NCBI GenBank assembly: GCA_009760855.2
Contig: WPIO01000208.1
Location: forward strand, 297,501 to 338,298
Length of the DNA: 40,798 bases
Direction: 5' to 3'
From: Cristatella mucedo
Lineage: Eukaryota; Bryozoa; Phylactolaemata; Cristatellidae
Positions 31,028-40,798 of the stretch are shown here, piece by piece. The notes beneath the pieces are model-generated. The model ran no database searches. It had not been told where the DNA came from and saw only the letters and a list, made by a program, of their open reading frames with translations. Positions within the stretch are counted from its first letter, which is position 1. Each line of letters begins with the position of its first letter. Both the position numbers and the translations under genes were made by a program.

Positions 31028-31244
31028 TCAGTTGGCCTCGTTCGGCGAAGATTTGCCGAACATGTCCGCCAGAAGGCCGCGGTAGCTCACTGTCTGCACG
31101 AGCTCTCTCGGGTCGTTCGCCTGCCAAGACTGGTTGAAGACACCTTGCTGGTGGTTTGGCGGAGCGGCCACAGGAAAAGCTTTCCAATCCAGGAACTTTA
31201 GCAGATCCGTGTAGCGAACGTCACCGGCTTCGTTCGTAGAGCAG
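31028..31244 (-). CDS. EF-hand protein, EFHB/CFAP21-like, last exon
   Basis: Acceptor CACCCCTGCAG, entering in phase 2, 71 codons and a TGA stop at 31,028-31,030. Joined to the exon at 31,992-32,084 it completes an EF-hand-like helix-loop-helix: RDMLQAIIAR, then CSTNEAGDVRYTDLLKFLDW. The loop lacks most acidic ligands, so calcium binding is doubtful. The remaining tail is Gln/Asn-rich (FNQSWQAND). EFHB-type proteins sit in ciliary microtubule doublets; that role is inferred only from resemblance. A LINE fragment begins 7 bp upstream of the splice site. Confidence 0.5.
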
Positions 31245-31250
31245 CTGCAG

Positions 31251-31442
31251 GGGTGACATGCACAGGGTCAGCATGCAAATGTGGCTAGTGGCAGCATGCA
31301 CAGTGTCAGCACGCATAAGCATATGAAGGACGAATCACAGGGGCCCGCTAAAGGATGTCCTAAATACGTGTGTTTTTTAAATGTGGTCAAGTCAGGGGAT
31401 GTCGTGACGCAGGTCGGGAGTGAGTTCCAGCCTCTGGGAGCA
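31251..31442 (-). mobile_element. LINE fragment in intron, next to splice acceptor
   Basis: Aligns with 29,212-29,423 (shared CAGCATGCAAATGTGG, GTGTCAGCACGCATAAGCA and GTCAGGGGATGT segments) with small deletions. Its lower edge lies 7 bp from the acceptor of the EF-hand exon, so the upstream part of that acceptor region is LINE-derived. Confidence 0.8.
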
Positions 31443-31991
31443 GGCTTTTGCTTTCTTACCAAAAAAAGTGCGAGAGCCTAATTTCATTCAAACTGTCGCA
31501 GCCGTTCGCGTTTCGCGTAATAATGAAACAAGATACTATAAATAAACTATGTGATTTGAACGTACATGTACGTTCCGCGAATACGTTCCGTAAATGAAAG
31601 TCGCTGACTCGCTAGAGGGCGCTTCAGTAGCTTCGCTTCGGTCTGCAATCTCTCTCATTGCCAGTACGCCAGCTCTCTGACTGGCAATCACTCTTCGAAC
31701 GGCCATTCGGCCTTCGTCAAGAACCCGCCCACCGCCGCTCTCTCACCTAAATGAAGCAGCGGCGGACCAACTCGAGCGACTCGGGAGACGCACTTCCTTC
31801 GACCTTCATAATTTACTCTGGATTTTTTCAAGCGTCATCCGAGTCGTTGCGACGAGGACGAGCGCCATGCTCGCACATACTTTCGGCTGCCTTGACTGGG
31901 AAGCCGCAGGCAAGCGCAGCTTAGCGAAAGGGGCGAAGCGAAGCTAAGCGAGTGGCCCTCGATTGCCGTCGGTACCGGTATCGCTTCTTAC
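31443..31991 (-). other. Rest of intron in EF-hand gene
   Basis: No exon found. It is bounded by the donor GCCCG|GTAAGA (31,991) and the LINE fragment. Nothing else recognisable. Confidence 0.4.
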
Positions 31992-32084
31992 CGGGCGATG
32001 ATGGCTTGCAGCATGTCCCTCGGTATGGGTATCCGCACGGCCTTGCACGCCGTAACGACCTCTTGCAGCGGCAAGAAGTCACCC
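31992..32084 (-). CDS. EF-hand protein, penultimate exon
   Basis: 93 bp, phase 2 on both sides, with acceptor CTTGCTTTCAG and donor CG|GTAAGA, both good. It encodes 30 residues, GDFLPLQEVVTACKAV then RIPIPRDMLQAIIA, an amphipathic helix and the entering helix of an EF-hand. It fits the last EF-hand region of EFHB-like proteins in order and spacing. Only this frame is open together with the flanking exons. Confidence 0.52.
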
Positions 32085-32202
32085 CTGAAAGCAAGATCCC
32101 GAGTTTGCAGCGCGGAGAGCGCGCCGCCGGCGGCGGTGGAGGCGAATGCTGCAGCCAAAGGTCGAGTCTATACACCAGAGTCGCACTGCCATTCCGTGGT
32201 CA

Positions 32203-32210
32203 TGCGACTC

Positions 32211-32274
<64 letters not shown>

Positions 32275-32372
32275 TCCCTATCTCTCTTCCTCTCTCTCTC
32301 TTCCTTTCCCACTTCCTCTCTCACTCGCTCGCTCTCTTTCTCCCCTTCTCTCTCTCTCTCTTTCTTTCTTTC

Positions 32373-32410
<38 letters not shown>

Positions 32411-32448
32411 TCTCTCTTCTCTCTCTCTCTCTCTTCCTTTCCCACTTC

Positions 32449-32544
<96 letters not shown>

Positions 32545-32673
32545 ATCTCTCTTCCTCTCTCTCTCTTCTTTCCCACTTCCTCTCTCACTCGCTGCGCTCT
32601 CTTTCTCCCCTCTCTCCTCGCTTCTCTCACTCTCTCTCTTCTTATCTTTCTTCCTCTCGTCACTCTCCCTCTC

Positions 32674-32711
<38 letters not shown>
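32203..32711. repeat. CT microsatellite with internal higher-order duplication
   Basis: About 510 bp of CT in the intron of the minus-strand EF-hand gene (GA in its sense strand). A segment of about 70 bp with TTTCCCACTTCCTCTCTCAC occurs at 32,275-32,345 and again at 32,541-32,610, so the array grew by copying blocks as well as dinucleotides. Confidence 0.95.
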
Positions 32712-32712
<1 letters not shown>

Positions 32713-32838
32713 GCTGGCAACAGGGAGCCGGTCTCGCGGCGAAAGAGAAGGAAAGGGAAAGATGCTGCGCGGCGCACGCACTCACTTGTCTCTTGTGCGC
32801 TCTGCCGGCAGCGCTTCCGTAAGCTTGCTGGTGCGCAC

Positions 32839-32922
32839 GTCAAAGTTTGTGCTTTCGCATGCTGTCCTGTATGGGAGTACACCAGTCCCGCGCGTGGAGA
32901 GCCCTCGTCACCCGTGCGCTCG
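32839..32922 (-). CDS. EF-hand protein, upstream exon
   Basis: 84 bp, phase 2 to phase 2. The acceptor TTTTACTACAG is strong. The donor GAC|GTGCGC is weak and was chosen by phase; a better donor at 32,785 would shift the frame by one. It encodes ERTGDEGSPRAGLVYSHTG and some further residues, which resembles the conserved D-R-T..G-D-E segment that precedes the last EF-hand region of EFHB. Moderate to low certainty. Confidence 0.4.
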
Positions 32923-32951
32923 CTGTAGTAAAACGATGTGAGCGTCATCAC

Positions 32952-33151
32952 CTATTGGGGATGTCAGCGGAAGGCCCAGACCGGCCAGCTGGCGGCAAGA
33001 GGTCCTTCGTAACGTCCCACGGACCCGCTGTCGGACAGGATCCACCGATTGTGAATTGGTTGCCGCAGACGCGTCGCTTCCGCCCTCGCTTGCTGGCACG
33101 GCTGACCTGAGCTTCTGTGGGCGAATGGCCGCGACCGTTGGCTTTCGGGAA
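32952..33151 (-). CDS. EF-hand protein, further upstream exon (tentative)
   Basis: 200 bp, entering in phase 0 after GCGCTGTAG and leaving in phase 2 at AATAG|GTGATG. It ends in GRSGPSADIPN, which resembles the segment before the D-R-T..G-D-E motif in EFHB. The gap to the next exon would be an intron of only 29 nt, which is unusually short; an indel error is an alternative explanation. A competing open frame of 109 codons lies on the same strand. Confidence 0.3.
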
Positions 33152-33285
33152 CTACAGCGCAGACGCAGGGAACTTAGACGATCGCTCGCAGCTATTGCAG
33201 ATGCGGAACACGTGCCCCGGGGGGGGAGCCACCACATGAGATTGAAGATTTCGCGAGCTGCGAGAGAGCGAGCGAGCTGGTGAAG

Positions 33286-33495
33286 TGAGAGTCAGAGAGT
33301 GAGAGAGCAGGCCGGCGAGAGAGAGAGGAGAAGGAAGTGAGAATAGAAAGGAGAGAGGATGGAGGGGAGGAGGAGGGAGAGAGGAGAGAGGTAGAGGAGA
33401 GAGAGGGCGGAAGATGCCAGGGAGAGAAGGAAGGAGAAGGAGAAGAGAGAGAGAGGGTGGGGGGTAGAGAGGATGAAGAGAAGGCGAGAGAGAGA
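33286..33495. repeat. GA-rich microsatellite
   Basis: Interrupted GAGAGG/GGAGAA run of about 210 bp. No coding value. Confidence 0.9.
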
Positions 33496-34330
33496 GTGTA
33501 TGAGAGCGCGCATCTCACTACACCGGGGGTTCTGTGCTCTGCGCGCTCGCTTCTTTTCGTTCCATCATCTCGGGATGATCATACCTAATCAGATGAGCAG
33601 ATATCATCCATCTTTTCGTCCATCAGATCGTGGCCACCGAGGTGGGACCCGTCTGCGCCAGCTCGTCACGCCCCCTTGAGTGCGGCCGGCCGGCCGGCGA
33701 CAGCGAGTTGCAATGCCGTCACAGCGTCCTTCACGCACGGCGTGGCTTTCGCGCGGTCACAGCGCACGCCCTTTCGCGTTTTTTTTTTTGTTTTTTTTTT
33801 TTTTTTTTTTTTCACAGCGACAGCGATTGCGAGAGAGGAGAGAGAAGAGAGAGAGAGAGCGTTCGCCACTGCTTGCCGTGAGCCAGCGCAAGCACTGCCG
33901 CTGGGGGACCCCTAGACCGAGGCCCGCCTAGCGGCAATAAAATTTCGGAGCACCCTCACGATCTATTAATCCTAATACGTTTTAAATTTTACCAAGTGGC
34001 GACAATTTGGTTGACCAAAATTTACTAATTAAAACCAAACATAGACAACTATAAATTTTTATTGAAAGCGAAATAATTTTTATCTGATTCATTCCAAGGC
34101 GCAAATTTTTAAATATTTACTTTTCCACAGTTTGTTTAAGGGCCATCTTCAGTATACGTATTTGTCGAACGGTCTACTTTTTGGCCCGACCTAGTCAATG
34201 GCAAGTAAAACGGCAAAGAGTTTGTCATTCTTCTATCTTTTAGATTGAATGACGATTTCTGTTTTGCTACTGTTACGTTAATACCAGCCATTTGTGAAAC
34301 GCAATGTTTTACTTTCCTTTGGAGTGGAGG
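33496..34330. other. No recognised gene; poly-T tract
   Basis: A run of about 33 T with one G lies at 33,780-33,812, possibly the poly-A tail of a minus-strand retrocopy, but no recognisable retrocopy precedes it. After 33,950 the DNA turns AT-rich. Confidence 0.45.
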
Positions 34331-34560
34331 GATTCGTGCATTTTCTGTATTTGAAAACCAATTTAAGAATGCTTAAGTACAATTGCATTCTTCCTATATG
34401 GAAATCAATATCATTTATAATTATAATATTACCAAGGTGATAATATTAACATATTTACATTACTTATATATGTTCATAATTAATTCATATATTAATAATA
34501 CTGTATTATTATACTATATCAATTCATACGTTGCCCCGGAGCGCCTAATAGTCACGGTCA
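34331..34560. repeat. AT-rich low-complexity stretch
   Basis: Mostly A/T with ATTATA and TAATAT motifs. Nothing coding supported. Confidence 0.6.
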
Positions 34561-35227
34561 TGTGCAGTGGACCTCCTTTGATTATGGTTTGTTAATCAGA
34601 AACTGACCCTCGCGTCTGCGAGCCGCTGCTAAATAGCCACTGCCGGCCACTTGTGGCCAACAGATTCAGCTAGCCCCAGGCACTTTACTTGCAATTTTCA
34701 CTCGTCAGGAGGGAATGCGCCAGCACCCGGCAGCGATAACGCGTTCGTGCTTCGCTGGAGGTCAGCGCGACCTACGGAAGGTCGCCATAATTTCCCTGGC
34801 CGTCGTTCTCGCGGTGCAGCCGCCCATTACGATGCTCATGGATCGGCCTGGATCGTTTGCGCCTCTCAGGTCATGACCCGGAAGAGTGAGCTTTTAAGCA
34901 AGCAAGGCAGCCACTGGTGACCGGCTGCAGCCGGCAAGCAAGGCGGCCGTCAGGCCACTCGGCTGCCGCGGCTTTGCATGGCCGCGCTTTCAAAGGCTTG
35001 CCTGGCTTTTCAAAAAACATTACAATATGGCCATAGCCATGGAAGAAAACAGACTCTAACGACAGCGCGCTAACAGTTACCCTAACCTGCTCCGCGATTC
35101 TGCTCAATAATAATCTGAACTTGCTTGCATTGCTCGTCGGCGTCGATGGTACGAACATGGGCACTAATTCCGCGTTGAAATTTGCCCACCGCTGTCGGAT
35201 GCCTGATAGTACTCGGACAACGTCGTG
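34561..35227. other. Transition sequence before the satellite, no recognised gene
   Basis: Contains short inverted motifs such as GGCCACTTGTGGCC at 34,645. No exon found. Similarity to the satellite monomer begins at about 35,228. Confidence 0.45.
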
Positions 35228-38200
35228 GAAATCTGCATTTCGGGTGCGCACTGACAAACATAGTGCTGCACCATTTTTCAAAAAGCATTTCGCGTAAATA
35301 ACACGTTTCACCACAAGTTCGCATCAGATCGCAATATAAAAACCATATATTCTGCATTCGGGCGTGCGCTGACAACAACAAGAGTAACTGCACCATGTTT
35401 AAAGCATTTACACTTAAAAACACATTTACGGTTCGAACAGATCACGAATATCTAAACTTCAAATCTGCATTCCAGGAGCAGCTGACTAAGCAGAGTGCTG
35501 CACCATGTTTAAAGCATTTCGCACGTAAATAACACGTTCGCACAAGTTCTGATGCTGAATATGTAAACTTCAAATCTGCATTTCAAGACTGCGCTGACTA
35601 GCGACAGTACCACACCATAATTCATTTCGCACGTAAATAACACCAATTTCGCACATCCAGCAGATCGCGGAAATCCCAGAAACATAAAATATGCATTTCC
35701 AAGCACAAGCGTTCTTTAACCAGAGTGCTGCACCATCATTTAAAGCATTTCGCACGTAAATAACGCTTACGTTCACTAACGGACAAATCACGGAATATCA
35801 AAACCAAACAATATTCACCAATTTCGGAGCGTACTGACTACTTCAACCGACACACCATGTTTAAAGCATTTCGCAAACTAACACTTTACCACAAGTTCAC
35901 TCCAGATCACGGAACAATACGACTATAATCACCATTTCGGGCGTGCTGACTGAAACAAAGTGCAACACACCATATTTTAAAACATATCGAACGTAAATAA
36001 CACGTTTCGCACGAGTTCGCAGCAGATCGCGGAATATCTAGAAACTTCAAAGATCATTTCAGACGTATGCTGACTGACAACAAAGCTGCATATTTAAAAC
36101 AATATCGCGTAAATAACTTTTCACGAGTTCGCACCAAATCACGGAATGTACAAAACTTCAAAAATCTGCATTTCAGCAGGACTTGGGACTGACAGCAGTA
36201 CTCACCATGTTTAAAACATTTCAGCAAATAACTACGATTCACTACCCAGTTCAGCAACACGAAATCGCGGACATATCTAGAAACCTTAAACTCTGCATTT
36301 CAGACGTGCGCCCACCCCAGCGGCAGGTGCTGCACCATATTTAAAGCCCATTTCGCACATCAAATAACACGTATCCTAAGTTCGCATCAAGATCAGCGGA
36401 AATATGAAACTCAAAATCATTCAGACGTGAGCTGACTTGCAGTACTACACCATGTTTAAACATGTTTAAAGCATTTCACACATAAATAACACGTTTTGCA
36501 CAAGTTCAGAGCCAGATCTCCGAATATCAATGAAACTTCAAATCTGCATCAAGGAGCCGCTGACTGGCAGCGGGGGTACACACCATAAAGCATTTCGCAA
36601 ATAACACATTGTCGCACAAGTTCACACAGATCACGCGGAACTCATAGAAACTTCAAATCTGCATTTCCGAGCGACGACTGACTCAGCAGCAAAGTGCTGC
36701 ACCATGTTTAACATTCACGTAAATAACGATTCCACAAGTTCACATCAAATCGCGGAAAACAAAAACGTATATTATCCATTTCGGGCGTAAGCGTTGACAG
36801 CAGAGTGCTGCACCATGTTTAAAGCATTTAGCACATAAATAACACGTTTCGCACAAGTTCGCACCAGATCGCGGAATATGCAAATCGCAATATGCAAACT
36901 TCAAATCCACATTTCGAACGGCACCTGACTAACCAGCAGAGTGATGCACCATGTTAAAAACATTTCGCACGTAAATAACACGTTTCGCACGAGTTCGCAG
37001 CAGATCGCGGAATATGTAGAAACTTTAAATCTGCACATTTCAGGAGCGTGCGGTGACTGGCAGCATAATTCGCTTTGCACCATGTTTATTACGCATTCGC
37101 ACGGCAATAATAACTTACGTTTCGCGCTGAGTTCAGGAGCAAGATCGCGGAATATGTAGAAACTTCAAATCTGCATGTCGGAGCGTGGGCTGACTGGCAG
37201 CAGAGTGCTGCACCATGTTTAAAGCATTTCGCACGTAATTAACACGTTTCGCACGAGTTCAGAGCAGATCGCGGAAGATAATCAGAAACTTCAATCTGCA
37301 CTGTCGGGCTGATATTGCTGACTGGCAGCAGAGTGCTCCACCATATTTAATGCATTTCGCACGTAAATAACACGTTTCGCACGAGTTCGCACCAGATCGC
37401 GGATTGTGTAGAAACTCCAAATCTGCATGTCGGAGCGTGCCCTGACATGCAGCAGAGTGCTGCACCATGTTTAAAGCATATCGAACGTAAATAACATTAA
37501 ATTTCCGAGCGTGCGCTGACTGACAGAAGAGTGCTGCACCTGCCGACATTTCGCACGTAAATAACACGTTTCGCACAAGTTCGCATCAGATCGCGGAATA
37601 TGTAGAAACTTCAAATCTGCATTTCGGAGCGTGCGCTGACTGGCAGCAGAGTGCTGCACCATGTTTAAAGCATTTCGCAGGTTAATAACACGTCTGGCAC
37701 GAGTTCGCAGCAGATCGCGGAATATGCAGAAACTTTAAATCATGTCGGAGGGTGCGCTGGCTGGCAACAAAGTGCTGCACCATGTTTAAAAAGAAGCATA
37801 TCGAGGCGTAAATAACGTTTCTTTGGGTTGCAGCCGTCGCGGAATAATGTGAAGAACTTCAAATCTGCATTTCAGGGCGGTCTGCATGACTAGCAGGAGT
37901 GCTTTGCACCACCATGTTCAAAAACATTTCGCACATCAAATAACGTTTTCGCTTTTGAGTTCGCACCGGTTGCCGGAATAATGTGAAACTTCCAAATCTG
38001 CATTTCAGGCGTGCAGGTGACTGGCTGCACCGAGTGTACACCATGTTTATTGCATTTCGCATGGCAAATAACACGTTACACGAAGTTCAGGAGCAGATCG
38101 CGAATATCAAGAAACTTCAAATCCTGCATGTCGGAGCGTGTTCTGACTTGCAACAGAGTGCTACATGTTTTAATATATTCTTTGTAATAACACGTTTTCT

Positions 38201-40798
38201 TACGAGTTCTTTGCTTTAAGATCTAGGAATAACAAAACTTTAAAATCTGCATCGGAGCGATGCGCTGGCGAAACAAAGTGCTGCATGTTTAAAGCATCGG
38301 GCAATAATAACACGTTTCGCTACGGGTTGCGCTCAAATCGCGCGGAATAATAGCAGAGGAAGCTTCAGTTGCATTTCAGGGCGTGCGCTGACTGGCAGCA
38401 GAGTGCTGCACCATGTTTAAAGCATTTCGCACGTAAATAACACGTTTCGCACGAGTTCGCACCAGATCGCGGAATATAAAACTTCAACTCTGCGTCTAGA
38501 AACTTCAAATCTGCATGTCGGAGCGTTACGCTGACTGGCAGCAGAGTGCTGCACCATGTTTAAAGCATTTCGCACGTAAATAACACGTTTCACTTTGAGT
38601 TCGGAGCAGATCGCGAGGAATATCTAGAAAGCCTGATCTGCATGTCAGGAGCGTGCGAAGGTGACTAACTTGGCGCAGAGTGCTGCACCATGTTTAAAAA
38701 AGCATTTGCACATCAATAACAGAGTTTTTCACTGGTTCGCATCGGATCGCCAGGAATATGTAAAACTTCAAATTACATTTCGGGCGTGCGCTGACTGGCA
38801 GCAGGGTACTGCACCATGTTTAAAGCATTTCGCACGTAAATAACACGTTTCGCACAAGTTCTAATCAGATCGCGCAGATATATGTAGAAACGTATATTCC
38901 TACATTTGGAGCGTGCGCCCGACGACTGCCAGGTGCTGCACCATGTTTATTGCATTTCGGCGCGTAAATAACTGCTGAGTTCCAGGAGCAAAGATCAACG
39001 GAATATTCTAGAACTTCAAATCTGCATGTCGGGCGTGTTCTGACTTTTTAACGAGTACTGCACCATGTTTAATGTATTCACTTTGTCATCTTGCATTTCA
39101 CTTACAGTTCACAGCCAGTCACAGATATGCACCGAAACTTTAAATCTGCGTAATCGGGCGTGCGGAAACAAAGTGCTGCACCATGTTTAAAGCATATCGA
39201 ACGTAAATAACACGTTTCTGCTTTTGAAGTTTGCAACGGATCGCGGAAGATGTAGAAACTTCAAATCTGCATATGGGCACATTACTGAGCATGCAGCTGA
39301 TTGCTGCACCATGTTTCAAAACATTTCACTTAGGTTGCAACTAACACGTCTGGCGAGTTCTAACGAATCCGCGGAATATGCAGAAACTTTCAAATCACCA
39401 TGTCCAGACGTGCGCTATCTGGCTGGCTGGCTCAAAGGTACTCCACTGCCACTGCCATGTTTAAAAGCTGCTATCGGAACAATAAATAACACGTTTCGCA
39501 CGGGGTTGCAGCAAATCGCGTTTGTTAGGAAAACTTCAAAATCTTGCATTTCGGAGCGTTAGTGACTGGCGGCAAGTGCTGCACCATGTTTTAAAGCATT
39601 TCCCTTTTACGTAAATAACACGTTTCGCACGAGTTCACCTTTCAGATCGCGGGAGCTCTGTGAAGAACTTAAATGTCATTTCGGGCGTGCGGTGGGCTGG
39701 CAACGAGGTGCTGCGCCATGTCGTTTTAATGTTTCTTTGACCATCCTCAACACCCGTTTCGCTGAAGTTCACCTCAGATCTGCGGAATATGCGAGCTCCA
39801 TATATCTTCCTACATTCGGAAGAAGACGTCTCTCGCTGACTGACCAGCAGAGTTCTTTACCGCCTTTAAAGCATTAAGCACGTAAAATACAACACGTTTC
39901 ACCTGAGGTTGCTGGATCCATGAACCATGTGGAAACTTTCAAAATACCGTAATCGGAGCTGATGCGCTTTGACAAACCGCGGCTAAAATTGCTCTAAATA
40001 TATTTAAGCATATCAGACGTAATAACACGTTTGCACGGGTTTGCAACAAATCTTTTCAGGAGACTCTCTAAGAAAAAAACTCAAATCTGCATTTAGGGCG
40101 TTGCAGCCTTTGTAAATGGCGACAGATACTGCACCATGTTTAATGCATTTCTGCAGCTCAAATATTGCATTTCACTTTGAGGTTCGAACTGAGATCGCCA
40201 GGAATGTCGAAACTTCAAATCTGCTGTATCGGAGCGTGACTGGCAACAGTGCGCACACCCTATGTTTAAAGCATTTCCACTTACGTAATGTCTTCAAGTT
40301 TCACTGAGTTCTTCATCAGATTAACTTGGAATCTATCATAAACTTCAAAATCTGCATTTCGGGCAGTACCTGACTAATACAAAGCAGGTGCCTTTCCATA
40401 TTCTAAACATTTGAAAATATACTTTTTGTTTCACTGGTTCATCCAGAATCTATGAATGTGAGAAGCATGTCCTATATTCTCACATTTCGATTGCCTTTGG
40501 GCGAAGCTGCGAGTGCACCAATGTTTAATTCGTACGTAAATAACGCGTTACACTTTGAGTTCGGAACTGAATCATGAATATCTGAAACGCTTCAAATCTC
40601 TGCATGTCGGAACGTGTTCAGCTTGCGACTTGGAGTCTTCACACCATGTTGAAAATGCTGTTTCGCACATCAATAACGCGTTTCAGAGTTCATGACAGAT
40701 CCACGGAATAATACACGAGAAGCTTTAAAAGTCTGCATCAGGAACGTGCGCTGACTGGAAACTCAGAAGAATTTTTGCACCAACCAATACAGCCAAAC
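35228..40798. repeat. Tandem satellite, about 124-bp monomer
   Basis: Roughly 45 head-to-tail monomers up to the window end, so the array continues outside. Landmarks in each monomer: GTAAATAACACG, TTCGCACGAGTTCGCA, GATCGCGGAATATG, AACTTCAAATCTGCAT, GGAGCGTGCGCTGACTGGCA and GTGCTGCACCATGTTTAAAG. TTCGCAC recurs three times inside the monomer, and GCAGCA-GAG-TGCTGC is a small inverted repeat. Monomers at about 37,170-38,600 are the most uniform; both sides are more diverged, with many single-base indels. The open frames in it are chance frames. Confidence 0.95.

Noticed and set aside
36901-37662. Repeated open frames in the satellite
   Set aside because: They repeat with the monomer period and break at random indels, so they are chance frames.
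35228-40798. CRISPR array or CENP-B box satellite
   Set aside because: The repeats are directly adjacent without unique spacers, in a eukaryotic context. A CENP-B-box-like TTCG....A pattern is present but lacks the CGGG half.

Overview
This window looks like nuclear DNA from an invertebrate animal, possibly a lophotrochozoan. Coding sequence is split into short exons with GT..AG introns, genes are sparse, and most of the DNA is microsatellite, LINE, SINE and satellite. The taxon is inferred from style only: somatomedin-B/class-B-like receptor exons, L2/CR1-type LINEs and tRNA-headed SINEs. No single marker fixes it.

Layout. (1) 1-1,136: no recognisable gene. (2) 1,137-11,064: repeat unit 1 of a tandem duplication of about 10 kb. 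It carries a plus-strand receptor gene with exons at 4155-4616, 6843-6984, 7875-7955 and 9186-10920. The ectodomain starts with a somatomedin-B-like cysteine module and the last exon holds all seven transmembrane helices. (3) 11,075-21,165: unit 2. The first three exons are present with open frames and intact splice sites, but the seven-helix exon has been replaced by unrelated repeats. A 114-bp remnant of a seven-helix exon lies further away at 25,021-25,134. (4) 21,166-31,000: a repeat graveyard of L2/CR1-type LINE pieces in both orientations, a Gypsy-like gag/protease piece, a tRNA-headed SINE and a mutated reverse transcriptase. (5) 31,028-33,151, minus strand: four phase-compatible exons of an EF-hand protein resembling the C-terminus of EFHB/CFAP21. 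Its introns hold a LINE fragment and a 500-bp CT microsatellite. (6) 33,250-35,227: GA-rich, poly-T and AT-rich DNA without a gene I can name. (7) 35,228 to the window end: a tandem satellite of about 124 bp per monomer, roughly 45 monomers, running off the edge.

Main observations. The receptor duplication left a copy that could only make a soluble ectodomain. A SINE family shares its 3' tail with the LINE family in the same window, so a LINE-SINE mobilisation partnership is visible. A 335-bp solo LTR inserted after the duplication. A 553-bp tract between the two units has only one mismatch although its flanks differ by several percent, which suggests gene conversion. All gene models are hand-made from splice signals, phase and open frames. 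No database search was possible.
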